Made by a program: the position numbers and the translations under genes. 64,000 nucleotides of DNA from contig NC_089441.1 in NCBI RefSeq assembly GCF_026210795.1, positions 2,046,001 through 2,110,000 of the forward strand, written 5' to 3'. How positions within the stretch are numbered: position 1 is the first letter of the stretch; each line of letters opens with the position of its first letter. This DNA comes from Rhizophagus irregularis. Its lineage: Eukaryota; Glomeromycota; Glomeromycetes; Glomerales; Glomeraceae. Of this stretch, positions 11,811 to 23,792 are shown piece after piece. The notes under the pieces are model-generated. The model worked only from the letters and a program-made list of their open reading frames with translations, was not told the DNA's origin and did no database searches.

Positions 11811-14800
11811 TATTATTCTTATTATTATTATTTTTTCTTAGGAATATTGAATTGGGAATTGGAATCGGAAAGATTAACATTAATATAAATGATGATTCAG
11901 GATTTATGTGGACTCGACAGGTTAATGATACTACCATTGCATGGTCACAATTTATTCCATCGTAAGTTTAATCAAATATAAAATATAATACAAACTTTTA
12001 TTAAAATTTTATATTTGAAATTTAGACCGTCAAAACCAACGGAAATTAAGAAAATAGGATCAGGTTTTATATCTATTAGTCCATTATCAATAATTACATC
12101 ATTTCAAATGTTTACTTCAAGTGATGGAGGGAACGGTTTTACCCTTGTAACCAAAATTCAAAAATCAACCGACTATTACATCACGGACCCAATTTGGGAA
12201 GTTCACGCGATTTTTTTAGATAAAGACGCTGATAGAATTAGTCCTCCATATTTACTTTATCAAACTTCAGTAGATTGGGCTGATTTAGTTTTAGAATTTT
12301 GTCGGAAAACTACTGATGGTGGTGGTTATAATTGTTTATTGTCTATAAAAAATAATGAACCCGCACCGAAACAACCAAACCAACCGAAACAACCAAAAGG
12401 AAAAGGAAAAACAGTAACTTCAACACCAATAACTATTACAACACGTTATCGATTGTCATTTTTATCTAGCGGCTCAGTAACAAGTGTTAAAAAATTATCA
12501 AATTTTGGTAATAACCCTAATAGGAACATTGAAAGGTTTATCCCGTTATATAGTGGAGGATTTTTGATTGTATATAATGCAGATGAATTTGGAAGAAGAT
12601 CAGGATTTTTTTTAACGCAAGAAGGTGAATATGTTGGTGTATGGGAAGGATTTAATAATGATATATATCATTATTCTTATCTTGAACATAATGAAACAAT
12701 GTGGGGAATGATAGTACAAAATGCTCCTTATTATTGGACTATTACAACTGATCGTTTACATGATAAAGATGTTGTGCATAGTAAGTTTATTGTTTATTTT
12801 TATAATACATTGTAAACTTATCTAACTACTATTAAATAATTGATTAATTAGATTATGAACATAGAAATCCAAATATCGTAGAAACAACTCCTAATAATAT
12901 AATTATGAAAAAAGATCTTGATAAAATTATAATAAATTATAATAAGCCCGTAATTTTCTCATTTGGTAACATATCGATTTATCAAGTTTTTGATGATGGA
13001 AAAGAATTATTACGTCAAACATATCCTGGAAGGTCAAAATATACTTCAACCATTAACGATACAATTGTAAATATAAAAGTACTTTCAAGTACTTTTAGTA
13101 ATCCAGAAGCAAATTATTTTATTACAATTGATGATGGTTTTGTAAATTCTAAACAATATAATGAGGCGATTATGGGAATTAATAAGAAAGTTTGGTTTAT
13201 AAATACGTGTAAGTATTATTATCGTAAAAAATATTGATTAATCTAATTATAATAATATTTATATTTGATTTTATTTGATTTTTTTTAGCTTGGAACGAAC
13301 CCGATTCATGTTTACGTAAAAGTTATTAAAACTTACATTAGTTTATTATTAACTCTATTTATTGATTTAAGCACTCAATTTTATTTTCTCTTTTATCATA
13401 ATCTCTTTCCCTTGCTGGCACTAAATAGCATCCGCTACTATATTATTAAGACTTAATGCTGAAGGGACAAAATATATAAACGGTCTTAGTTCGGATGGAT
13501 TTAAAATTTTTTATAACGATTTAATGAATGAATTATCTGAAATTATCCCAGTTGATAGATCTAGGTTATCTGATACAGGAAAATTTCAAAGTGATCCATT
13601 TGATTCTAATCAGTTTACTATTTTACAAGTAGAAATATCACAACCGACTAAATTAACAAAACCTTGTGTTAAAGACATAATAAGCAACTTAGATTCTTTA
13701 ATTAGAAATAAAGATTTTACACTTATATCTCATTATCCTTTAACTAATTTGTTGGATGAGGATTTCGGTACTACGATAACACGTAAGTTATTCGCAAAAC
13801 TGTACTTTTTACATTCTCATCATAATTAATTTTTTTTTTTTAAAAAAAAATAATGTTAGCTGACGGATGGAATGCCAAAATGAAATTGAGTCTAATATTT
13901 TTCTCGGGTGGAGCAATATTAATCATTGTTATATTCTTTATAGTAAGATATCGAAATCCACAGGTAAGAATACAAATATAAATAATGCTTTTATTTCATC
14001 AAAAAAAAAAAATCAGTAATTAAATTATTCGTAATATCCTAGGCACGAAATATTTTGATATTTTCGTTTGCGTTAATAATTTTAGATTTTATTTTGGACA
14101 TTGCATTCGTTATATATTACGCACAACAAGTTCTCTCATTTTTTATACCAAGGTATTTTATGTTAAAATATCGTTTTTTCTTTTGTTCTTTAATTCTAAG
14201 ATATAGGAATACATTTATTCATTTACTTATTTATTATTTTTAAAGCATCTTGTTTTTAGTTGGACCAATTGGATTTAATTCAATTCTCGCATTATACATA
14301 ATATTAAAAGAAAAATATACAAATGAAAAATTTAGCAAGTGGCTTATGAATAATACAAAACTAGTATCAATGTTTACAATTTTATCTTCAGCTGACGTCG
14401 CCATCTTAAATATGATTAGTTCACGATTAGCAAATTTACGTTATTTTTGCGCACCTATATCAAAAGAAGCAGAAGTTAAAATATTTTGGGGAAGTTTTGC
14501 AAACATCTTTATTGAAGATGTACCACAATTTATAATTAGAGTAAGCAATCTTTTATTTATTTATTTTTTTTTTTTCCGACGAATTTTATTGAAATAATTC
14601 AATTATTCTGTAGATCATGTATTTACAACGGAATAGTATTATATATGATCCAATTCCTATATTTTCTTTAATATCCGCTGGTATTTCGATAATATTTAGT
14701 CTTATTGGAAGAACATTTGATGCGCTATATTATAAAATACCTTTTTCTGAAAGACAAAATATAAAACATGAAGAACCTCCTACAAATGTAATCGAAATAA

Positions 14801-14871
14801 ATTCAAATAAGAGTATTGAAATATCCGAAGATCAATTAAGAAAGGATGATGATACTATAGAAATTACATAA
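11228..14871 (+). CDS. Large predicted secretory/membrane protein, ten exons
   Basis: Exons read as 11228-11721, 11842-11961, 12026-12780, 12852-13208, 13289-13315, 13429-13782, 13860-13963, 14043-14152, 14246-14540 and 14614-14871. All have GT..AG introns and join in frame to 957 codons plus stop. Residues about 28-46 form a strong hydrophobic signal (LYFIILIFLFFNNFILLC, then NAQQ). About 660 residues of beta-type, presumably extracellular sequence follow. From about residue 705 there are several membrane segments (LSLIFFSGGAILIIVIFFIV, ILIFSFALIILDFILDIAF, ILFLVGPIGFNSILALYII, IPIFSLISAGISIIFSLIG) and then an acidic tail. The tiny 27-nt exon 5 is supported because the minus-strand paralogue at 45545-48731 aligns through it without gaps. 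I do not recognise the family. The 3' exons are copied three times downstream as pseudogenes. A cell-surface receptor-like role is only a guess. Confidence 0.8.
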
Positions 14872-15847
14872 AGAATTTTTTCTTACATTATTGTTATGTA
14901 TTTCTATTTCTTTAAAAAAAAAACAAGGAAATAGACATTCAAAAAGGTTTAAAAAAAATAAAATTTTGTTTCGACTATTATTATTATTAAGAAGTCCTAG
15001 AAAGGTAACGGAAAAAATTCGAACTTTTTTATATAAAACAATCTAAAACCTTTTTCGTATGATTTGAGCTTTTATTTGCATCACATTTACACTTTTGTTG
15101 TTATAATATTAGCCAATTTATTGGTTTTTACGCGCGCTTTAAATTATGGCCAAATTTACCGAAATAAATTATCTGATACAATTTGAATCTGTAATATTTG
15201 ATTACTCTTTGTTCACAAACTTATAAAATTGTACATAAGTGATAATTTCCATAATACAAGGATCTAACAATTAAAAGTATTATTTATCGTTACACGAAAT
15301 TAAACCTTTAACAAGGACTCATAATCTAAAATTAGAAATTGATTTTTTTTTCTTTACTTTTCCTTTTTTGAATAAAACGTTAAAAATACTACTAAAAACA
15401 AGTTCAATCAATTACCTCATCTGGATTATTAAAAAATTCGACTTTTTTTTGTTTTCTTTATTTAAAAAATATTACTACTGTATTAAACAAGCTCAACATA
15501 AAAAACAAGCTAAAATAAAATTTAATTATTAAATTACGTCGTTATATTAAAGATGAAAGAAAGAAATATTTAAATATTTGAAAAGTTTTATTCCAAAAAA
15601 GTAAGTACCTTAAGTACCTAAGTACCAAATTTATTGTTTGTATTTAATTTTTTGTTGTTGATTTAAGGGAATACAGGCCCTATTTAATAAATAATATTGA
15701 AAAAATCAATATATAAATGGCTTTCCAGCAGAATTTCACCAATTCAACTAATTCAGAAAATCAAATAAAATTTTTTTAAAAAAATAATTCTTTTAAATAA
15801 GAAATTAAAAATATCCAATCACAAAAAGATCCAAACACTATATAAAA
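14872..15847 (+). other. Unit A spacer and leader of secreted peptide 1
   Basis: It holds the 3' flank of the membrane gene, then DNA repeated in B, C and D. The 130 bases before the peptide start are strongly conserved between units. They include a 20-codon ATG frame at 15717-15779 (MAFQQNFTNSTNSENQIKFF). Confidence 0.6.
15708..15718 (+). promoter_or_regulatory. TATA-like box of the secreted-peptide gene (unit A)
   Basis: The word aatatataaat lies about 130 bases before the start codon. It is kept at about 26350-26360 in D and 23380-23390 in C; in B it reads tatatagat. The spacing fits transcription starting about 30 bases downstream, leaving a leader of roughly 100 bases. Assignment is by pattern only. 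Confidence 0.35.
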
Positions 15848-16136
15848 ATGAATTCGCGTCAAATTTTCTTTGCTCTCTTGATTGTGCTTATGGCTACTAT
15901 CGTAACAGCCTCTCCTTTGAATTTAGATCAATTAATTGAAAGGTAAATACAAATACAATATTATTACTTTTTAAAAAACAACGAAAGAAATCTATTAATT
16001 TTATTAATTTAATCATTAAAGGAAAAATGCTCAAAAAGACGAAAGTCCATCGAAAGAAAAAAACGGCGAAGTTAAGGCTACGCTTTCGAGACCTGGCAGA
16101 GATACTTCGGGAAATTATGAAAGGGACCTAGTATAG
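15848..16136 (+). CDS. Small secreted peptide 1 (69 aa)
   Basis: There are two exons, 15848-15942 and 16022-16136; the 79-nt intron has a GTAAAT donor and a TTAAAG acceptor. The N-terminus is a classic signal peptide: MNSRQ, hydrophobic core IFFALLIVLMATIV, small residues TA before SPLNLDQ, so cleavage is expected after about residue 22. The mature part is about 47 residues, charged and Lys/Glu-rich: SPLNLDQLIER from exon 1, then KNAQKDESPSKEKNGEVKAT. It ends in a copy-specific tail, LSRPGRDTSGNYERDLV. There are no Cys and no obvious Lys-Arg processing site. Three paralogues follow in units B-D. The family is not recognised. Secretion is well supported; a role as effector or signalling peptide is inferred. 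Confidence 0.75.
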
Positions 16137-17243
16137 ATCCTTCGCTAGATCATAATTGATTGCATTATTATAAATTAAAGAATATTTTATATATATAAAA
16201 AAAATTACATAAAGTCTTAAATTATTAACCTCATTCCCCTTCAATTTTTCAATTTCATTTTTATTCTTTTCAATTTCATTTTTTTTTCATTTCTAACTTC
16301 GATATTGTTTGTTTCTTTATAATCTGTGCCGTTAATTTCTATTTTGAAAAGAATAAAATAAAAATGTGATTAACAAAATACCTTTTAAAGATTAGTTATT
16401 TTATAATTTGACACCGTTCGTGTAATATGCCTGTAGTATCAGGTTAGCCGGTTAATCATCCGATAAAAAGAAATTTGGACTAAAAAAATCTAAGAAATAT
16501 AAGAATATAAAAAAAATTTTTTTCGTAGTTTGTTCTACTTTGCAGAAACCCGCGATTTGATTACCATGCAGTTAAGAAATCGCCATCAAATCACAACGAT
16601 CTATTATCCAACATGTGACGACATGGTATCAAAATACCAAACGATCTCGCGATAACATATCTTTACGAAGTTGTAAAATGCTATTAAATAGGTGAGAATT
16701 AGTAGTGAAAATTAATCTAAGATATTTCTTAGATGTATTAAATATTATTTGGCGATGAATCTGCCAATTTATTTTATTCGTATTTTTTATAATAAATTCA
16801 TTGAAATTTTTAACATCGAGAAAAGCCTTATGTATCATGTGATACATGTGATATTATAAAATAACCATAGTGATCTAAACTTTTTTTAACTTAGCAATCA
16901 TTAATATAAAAATAAACTATTTTTAACTTTTAAACTTTTTTTCTAACGAAAATCTTCCCTTTTGCTCTTTACCCATTTCTTTCCTTCATTTTTCTCTTCA
17001 TTCCTTCTCCTCTTCATTGTTTTATATCTTTTTTTAAAAAAAAAATTATTTTCTTTATGGTTTTTTTAACCGTCATATTTTTAATTTTTTTTTATAAAAA
17101 GATAAATTTCGTTTTTCTGCCTCGTCCTTTATTTCTTTTCTCGTATTTTATTTAAAAAAGAGTTGAAGAAAACCCACAAAAAAAATCAAATTCTATAATG
17201 ATAATAAAACGTTATAACATTTCAATTTTTTTTCTTTTTTTAG
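16137..17243 (+). other. Unit A spacer downstream of secreted peptide 1
   Basis: Conserved non-coding DNA shared by all four units. It includes cgtgtaatatgcctgtag with gccggttaatc near 16420-16460 and a C/T-rich block (about 16960-17030). No ORF is supported. Confidence 0.5.
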
Positions 17244-18090
17244 GCGGCTCCCTCGGTCTCCTATGCGACATTTTGTAAGTTTTAGAAAAAAATTTTTTTT
17301 CTTTAATTTATTTTAATGAACGGTCACTAACAGTTCATTTTTTTTCGGGTAGTTCTTCGGGTCTCTTTGGACACGTGGGATTCATTTTTGGTAAGTTTTT
17401 TTTCTCTGTTTTAGTTTATTTATTCTAACGAAACGTACTATGTTAACGTTTCAAATTTTATCTTTTTTTTATATGGGATGAGGAAAGAAAATTGGGGTTA
17501 TATGTTTTTCGAATTTTATTCTTTTGTTTTAGATGACTTTTCTAGACGGGGGGATGAGATTTGAAGGTTTTTTTAAAAATTTTTTTTGTAAAATGTTTTA
17601 CTAATTTAGATATCGATGAGGTACCTTTTCTAAGCTTAGGGATTTTGTAGAGTGTCGTGAAAGTTGAATTAAACCAAGTCGGATTAAAGATACTGTACCA
17701 AGAAGCGAAAATCTTAGAACTTCACAATGGAATTATAAAAGATAAATGTGAGTTTCAAAATAATTTCGAAACTAAATTTAAAAAGATATTTTAATAACAT
17801 TGTTTATCTTGCGTTGATATACTCCAGTATACGGGTGTGAACAACTACTAGCTAGTGTTGATCAACGTGTATACGGTGTGAATCAACACTTACCGAACTT
17901 CCTGATGTCTTTCATAAGACACCAGCCCCATCTTTGTTACAGGAACCCCGGAGGTGTGTTTCAGAATACTTTCAAAGACTTTCTTTTAAAAAACATTTTA
18001 ATACGTAATAACCTTTATTTATTTATTTTTTTTATTTATTTTTTTTTTTTAGAGTAATGGCTCCAAATATAGGAATACCAGAATTCTAGT
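17244..18090 (+). pseudogene. Second microexon locus (unit A), partly decayed
   Basis: Microexons 17244-17274 (31 nt), 17353-17390 (38 nt) and 17533-17566 (34 nt) lie between good donors and acceptors. Intron 17275-17352 has the palindrome TGAAC..GTTCA at 17317-17337 around CACTAAC. The next has GAAACGT..ACGTTTC near 17430-17452. The first two exons join to an open stretch GSLGLLCDIFSSGLFGHVGF. The acceptor before the following exon reads AT at 17471-17472, where unit D has AG at 27980-27981, so it is broken here. A possible later exon from 17651 reads VVKVELNQVGLK and on for about 35 codons. A ~95-bp insertion sits at about 17811-17907. It is probably a decaying relative of the 5.4-6.1 kb array. 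Confidence 0.4.
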
Positions 18091-18766
18091 AAGTTTTGAA
18101 AATTTCGAAAATAATTTTATTAATAAAGTTAAGAGAACATTTAACATTATAAGAAAATTTATATCTATGTTTATTGAACAATTAGTTTTATTTATAGATT
18201 GAATAATTATTGTATGATTAATTAGATTTAGGATAGAACAATTTAATATTTCTAAATAAAGTTTTTAATATATCAACTTTAAAATAAATAAACTATAACT
18301 TTACTGCAATGTTTACTATAACTTAAACATGGCATTTAATACATATAATTTAAATATACATTTACTATATGTTATATACTATTTTTGCACGAGCCGGAAC
18401 TTTATACATACGATCCATCGATCCGCGTAAACTTATAATCAAGATTTGGTCACGATATGATATTAAATCAGTTCTTTGATAAAGTTTTGATATAGTTACG
18501 ATATGGTTTCGATTTTAAAAGTTTCTGCAAAGTAAAGGAAACAGTAATTTCCTTTTATGTTACAATCGTGAGTATCTGTTACATAGGTATTTGTTATCTA
18601 ACTACAGTTAAAGCAATCATCAAACACTATTTTTTTTATATTGTGAGGAAAAAAAAATTATATATAAGTAAAGATCGAAGAAAAAATAATTTTTATTTTT
18701 GATCTATTACAAGTAAATATTCTGTTAAACAAAACACATTTTATATACAAAGAACGAAATACAAAC
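18091..18766 (+). other. End of unit A, AT-rich, no gene
   Basis: Shared with unit D (about 28490-29000). It includes atttttgcacgagccgg near 18384. No coding region supported; the last 30 bases are the leader of the short signal-peptide ORF. Confidence 0.45.
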
Positions 18767-18844
18767 ATGAATTACCAATTCTTCTTAATAAATGTTATTT
18801 TTTTGGTCATGTTAATTACAATTACCGCTGTTCTCGCCAATTGA
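18767..18844 (+). CDS. Orphan signal-peptide ORF, 25 aa (unit B)
   Basis: ATG 18767 opens MNYQFFLINVIFLVMLITIT, then AVLAN and a stop at 18842-18844. The whole product is a signal-peptide-like sequence with no mature part. It resembles the MNSRQIFF start of the secreted peptides, and its leader (acgaaatacaaacATG) is similar in style. The stop falls close to the join with membrane-gene exon 7 remnants. It is most likely the truncated first exon of another secreted-peptide gene. Confidence 0.35.
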   Translation: MNYQFFLINVIFLVMLITITAVLAN

Positions 18845-18861
18845 GTATGAATTAATAACAA

Positions 18862-19399
18862 ATTTTTTTCTCGGGAGAAGCATAATTATATTTTCTATAG
18901 TAAGGTATCGAAATCCACAGGCAAGAATTCAAATATACTAGTATATAATGATATTATTTCATCAGAAAAAATACAAAAATACGGTAACTATTATTTATTT
19001 ACTAACTAATATTTTTAAAGCATCTTTTTTTAGTTGGACCAATTGAATTTAATTCAATTCTCGCATTATACATATATATATATATATAAATAATATTAAA
19101 AGAAAAATATAATTTAGCAAGTGGCTTATGAATTTTACTTCAGCTGACGTCGCCATCTTGAATGTGATTAGTTTACGGTTAGAAAATTTACGTTATTTTT
19201 GCGTACCTAGTATATCAAAAGAAGCAGAAGTTAAAATATTTTGGGGAAGTTTTACAAACTTCTTTATTGAAGATGTACCACAATTTATAATTAGAGTAAG
19301 CAATCATTTATTTATTTATTTATTTCCAACGAATTTTATTGAAATAATTCAATTATTCTGTAGATCATGTATTTACAACGGAATAGTATTATATATGAT
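18862..19399 (+). pseudogene. Membrane-protein 3' exon remnant (unit B)
   Basis: Matches exons 7, 9 and the beginning of exon 10 of the gene at 11228-14871. Exon 8 is missing. The exon 7 donor is GC instead of GT. A TA-repeat expansion at about 19073-19087 and an in-frame 30-nt loss (LMNFTSADVA) affect exon 9. Exon 10 stops after about 25 nt, where a deletion fuses tatatatgatc to aaatttaccgaaataaatt. It cannot encode the parental protein. Confidence 0.8.
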
Positions 19400-20088
19400 C
19401 AAATTTACCGAAATAAATTATCTGATACAATTTGAATCTGTAATATTTGATTACTCTTTGTTCACAAAACTTATAAAAATGTACTTAAGTGATAATTGTT
19501 TCCATAATACAAGGATCTAACAATTAAAAGTATTATTTATCGTTACACGAAATTAAAACTTTAACAAGGACTCATAATCTAAAATTAGAAATTGATTTTT
19601 TTTTTCTTTATTTTTCCTTTTTTGAATAAAACGTTAAAATACTACTAAAAACAAGTTCAATCAATTACCTCATCTGATTTATTAAAAAATTCGACTTTTT
19701 TTTGTTTTCTTTATTTAAAAAATATTACTACTGTATTAAACAAGCCCAACATAAAAAACAAAGCTAAAATAAATTTAATTATTAAATTACGTCGTTACAT
19801 TAAAGATGAAAGAAAGAAATATTTAAATATTTGAAAAGTTTTATTCCAAAAAAGTACCAAATTTATTGTTTGTATTTAATTCATTTTTGTTGTTGATCAT
19901 TTAAGGGAATACAGGCTCTATTTAATAAATAATATTGAAAAAAATCAATATATAGATGGCTTTCCAGCAGAATTTCACCAATTCAACTAATTCAGAAAAT
20001 CAAATAAAATTTTTTTTAAAAAATAATTCTTTTAAATAAGAAATTAAAAATATCCAAATAAACACAAAAAGATCCAAACACTATAAAA
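19400..20088 (+). other. Unit B spacer and leader of secreted peptide 2
   Basis: Near-copy of the unit A spacer. The upstream ATG frame begins at 19956 and is preceded by tatatag rather than tatataa. Confidence 0.55.
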
Positions 20089-20362
20089 ATGAATTCGCGT
20101 CAAATCTTCTTTGCTCTCTTGATTGTGCTTATGGCTACTATCGTAACAGCCTCTCCTTTGAATTTAGATCAATTAATTGAAAGGTAAATACAAATACAAT
20201 ATTATTACTTTTTAAAAACCAATGAAAGAAATCAATTAATTTTATTAATGTAATCATTAAAGAAAAAATGCTCAAAAAGACGAAAATCCATTGAAAGAAA
20301 AAAACGGCAAAGTTAAGTCTACGTTTGCATCTAGCGATGATAATGATCCGTTTACACCCTAG
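20089..20362 (+). CDS. Small secreted peptide 2 (64 aa)
   Basis: Exons 20089-20183 and 20263-20362 flank a 79-nt intron. Exon 1 encodes the same 31 residues as in copy 1 (signal peptide plus SPLNLDQLIE). Exon 2 gives KNAQKDENPLKEKNGKVKST and the tail FASSDDNDPFTP, acidic where copy 1 is basic. The core has small substitutions (E-N, S-L) not seen in the other copies. DNA after the core does not contain the 35-bp unit seen in copies 1, 3 and 4; it has been replaced by unrelated sequence, so the tail arose differently. Secreted peptide of unknown function. Confidence 0.7.
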
Positions 20363-21441
20363 TTTATTCGTCATCATGTTCTGTATATTAGAAACTCATT
20401 GTCAAGTATCATTCATTCTCAATTTCAAAACATGACATCAATAATTGATCGCATTATTATAAATTATAGAATATTTTATATATATAAAAAAAATTACATA
20501 AAGTCTTAAATTATTAACCTCATTCCCCTTCAATTTCATTTTTTTTTCATTTTAACTTCGATATTGTTTGTTTCTTTATAATTTGTGCCGTTAATTTCTA
20601 TTTTGAAAAGAATAAAATAAAAATGTGATTAACAAAATACCTTTTAAAGATTAGTTATTTTATAAGAACCTTTAATTTGACACCGTTTCGTGTAATATGC
20701 CTGTAGTATCAGTTAGCCGGTTAATCATCCGATAAAAAGAAATTTGGACTAAAAAAAATCTAAATATAAGAATATAAAAAAAATTTTTTCGTAGTTTGTT
20801 CTACTTTGCAGAAACCCGCGATTTGTTACCATGCAGTTAAGAAATCGCCATCAAATCACAACGATCTATTATCCAACATGTGACGACATGGTATCAAAAT
20901 ACCAAACGATCTCGCGATAACATATCTTTACGAAGTTGTAAAATGCTATTAAATAGGTGAGAATTAGTAGTGAAAATTAATCTAAGATATTTCTTAGATG
21001 TATTAAATATTATTTAGCGATGAATCTGCCAATTTATTTTATTCATATTTTTATAATAAATTTTTAACATCGGGAAAAGCCTTATGTATCATGTGATACA
21101 TGTGATATTATAAAATAACCATAGTGATCTAAACTTTTTTTAACTTAGCAATCATTAATATAAAAATAAACTATTTTTAACTTTTAAACTTTTTTTCTCT
21201 AACGAAATCTTCCCTTTTGCTCTTTACCTTTCATTTTCCCCCATTTCTTTCCTTCATTTTTCTCTTCATTCCTTCTCCTCTTCATTGTTTTATATCTTTT
21301 TTTAAAAAAAAATTATTTTCTTTATGGTTTTTTTAACCGTCATGATATTTTTAATTTTTTTTATAAAAAGATAACTTTCGTTTTTCTGCCCTCGTCCTTT
21401 ACTTGAAAACACATTTTATATACAAAGAACGAAATACAAAC
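20363..21441 (+). other. Unit B downstream spacer; microexon locus deleted
   Basis: Same conserved spacer as in unit A up to ctcgtcctttact near 21412, then directly the leader of the next signal-peptide ORF. The microexon locus present in A and D is absent. Confidence 0.6.
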
Positions 21442-21534
21442 ATGAATTACCGTCAATTCTTCTTAATAAATGTTATTTTTTTTGGTCATGTTAATTACAA
21501 TTACCGCTGTTCTCACCAATTGAGTATGAATTAA
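21442..21534 (+). pseudogene. Orphan signal-peptide ORF, frameshifted (unit C)
   Basis: It starts MNYRQFFLINVIF but a T-run of eight (seven in unit B) shifts the frame, giving GHVNYNYRCSHQLSMN and a stop. Restoring the unit B T-run length would re-open the hydrophobic LVMLITIT core. Confidence 0.45.
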
Positions 21535-21547
21535 TAACAAAATTTTT

Positions 21548-22281
21548 TTCTCGGGAGAAGCATAATTATATTCTCTATAGTAAGGTATCGAAATCCACAG
21601 GCAAGAATTCAAATATACTAGTATATAATGATTTTATTTCATCAGAAAAAAATACAAAAATACAGTAACTATTAATATTTTTAAAGCATCTTGTTTTTAG
21701 TTGGACCAATTGAATTTAATTCAATTCTCGCATTATACATAAATAATATTAAAAGAAAAATATACAAATGAAAAATTTAGTAAGTGGCTTATGAATTTTA
21801 CTTCAGCTGACGTCGCCATATTAAATGTGATTAGTTCACGATTAGCAAATTTACGTTATTTTTGCGCACCTAGTATATCAAAAGAAGCAGAAGTTAAAAT
21901 ATTTTGGGAAGTTTTACAAACATCTTTATTGAAGATGTACCACAATTTATAATTAGAGTAAGCAATCTTTTATTTATTTATTTATTTATTCCAACGACGG
22001 AATTTTATTGAAATAATTCAATTATTCTGTAGATATATGTATTTACAACGGAATAGTATTATATATGATCCAATTCCTATATTTTCTTTAATATCCGCTG
22101 GTATTTCGATAATATTTAGTCTTATTGGAAGAACATTTGATGCGCTATATTATAAAATACCTTTTTCTGAAAGACAAAATATAAAACATGAAGAACCTCC
22201 TACAAATGTAATCGAAATAAGAGTATTGGAATATCCGAAGATCAATTAAGAAAGGATGATGATACTATAGAAATTACATAA
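21548..22281 (+). pseudogene. Membrane-protein 3' exon remnant (unit C)
   Basis: Exons 7, 9 and 10 are recognisable and exon 8 is absent. A single G is missing in ATTTTGGGAAG, which shifts exon 9. A 4-nt insertion follows CATTATACAT, and a small deletion near 22220 shifts the end of exon 10. Exon 10 otherwise matches the parent closely. Confidence 0.8.
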
Positions 22282-22530
22282 GGAATTTTTTTCTTACATT
22301 ATTGTTATGTATTTCTATTTCTTTTAAAAAAAAACAAGGAAATAGACATTCAAAAAGGTTTAAAAAAAATAAAATTTTGTTTCGACTATTATTATTATTA
22401 AGAAGTCCTAGATAGGTAACGGAAAAAATTCGAACTTTTTTATATAAAACAATCTAAAACTTTTTTCGTATGATTTGAGCTTTTATTTGCATCACATTTA
22501 CACTTTTGTTGTTATAATATTAGCCAATTT

Positions 22531-22778
22531 CATCAGGAATTTTTTTCCGTTTAAATCCACATGGAAATCCACATTAAATACTGTGGAAATATGTGGAAAT
22601 CTAAATAGTTCCAGTATTTTCCGAATACCCTGTGACGAAACACGTGGTATTTTCGGCATAAGTCCACGAAATTCGGTGTGGATCCATGTAGGATATTGGG
22701 AATGTGTGGAATTCCACGTATTTCTGAGCAAACCCACGTGGAATTACATGGACCGACCCACCTAAAAACTTCCTGATG
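22531..22778. mobile_element. MITE with CATCAGGAA/TTCCTGATG ends
   Basis: It is inserted only in unit C. The empty site in unit A near 15118-15125 reads ccaatttattgg; here it reads ccaattt, element, ttattgg, giving a TT duplication. Ends are CATCAGGAA and TTCCTGATG. The interior repeats gtggaaat/ttccacgt words on both strands. A related copy in the opposite orientation is at 50821-51006. No transposase; superfamily uncertain. Confidence 0.75.
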
Positions 22779-23518
22779 TTATTGGTTTTTACGCGCGCTT
22801 TAAATTATGGCCAAATTTACCGAAATAAATTATCTGATACAATTTGAATCTGTATTATTTGATTACTCTTTGTTCACAAAACTTATAAAATTGTACATAA
22901 GTGATAATTTCCATAATACAAGGATCTAAAGTATTATTTATCGTTACACGAAATTAAACCTTTAACAAGGACTCATAATCTAAAATTAGAAATTGATTTT
23001 TTTTTCTTTACTTTTCCTTTTTTGAATAAAACGTTAAAAATACTACTAAAAACAAGTTCAATCAATTACCTCATCTGGATTATTAAAAAATTTGACTTTT
23101 TTTTGTTTTCTTTATTTAAAAAATATTACTACTGTATTAAACAAGCTCAACATAAAAAACAATGCTAAAAAAATTTAATTATTAAATTACGTCGTTATAT
23201 TAAAGATGAAAGAAAGAAATATTTAAATATTTGAAAAGTTTTATTCCAAAAAAGTAAGTACCTAAGACCCAAATTTATTGATTCTTATTTAAAAAAATTT
23301 AATTTCGATAAATTCATTTTTGTTGTTGATCATTTAAGGGAATACAGGCCCTATTTAATAAATAATATTGAAAAAAATTAATATATAAATGGCTTTCCAG
23401 AAGAATTTCACCAATTCAACTAATTCAGAAAATCAAATAAAATTTTTTTAAAAAATAATTCTTTTAAATAAGAAATTAAAAATATCCAAACACAAAAAGA
23501 TCCAAACGCTATATAAAA
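22779..23518 (+). other. Unit C spacer and leader of secreted peptide 3
   Basis: Near-copy of the A and B spacers. The upstream ATG frame begins at 23389 (MAFQKNFTNS...). Confidence 0.55.
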
Positions 23519-23792
23519 ATGAATTCGCGTCAAATCTTCTTTGCTCTCTTGATTGTGCTTATGGCTACTATCGTAACAGCCTCTCCTTTGAATTTAGATC
23601 AATTAATTGAAAGGTAAATACAAATACAATATTATTACTTTTTAAAAATCAACGAAAGAAATCTATTAATTTTATTAATTTAATCATTAAAGAAAAAATG
23701 CTCAAAAAGACGAAAGTCCATCGAAAGAAAAAAACGGCAAAGTTAAGGCTACGTTTAAGATACCTAGCATAGATTCTTCGGAAAATCATTAA
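23519..23792 (+). CDS. Small secreted peptide 3 (64 aa)
   Basis: Exons 23519-23613 and 23693-23792 flank a 79-nt intron. Exon 1 is identical at protein level to the other copies. Exon 2 reads KNAQKDESPSKEKNGKVKAT then FKIPSIDSSENH and TAA. The tail lies in the first of three 35-bp tandem units; the stop falls inside that unit, so the following two units are now 3' untranslated. Same predicted secretion and unknown function as its paralogues. Confidence 0.72.

Noticed and set aside
22475-22765. ORFs on both strands within the unit C element
   Set aside because: They are the inverted-repeat interior of a MITE, not genes.
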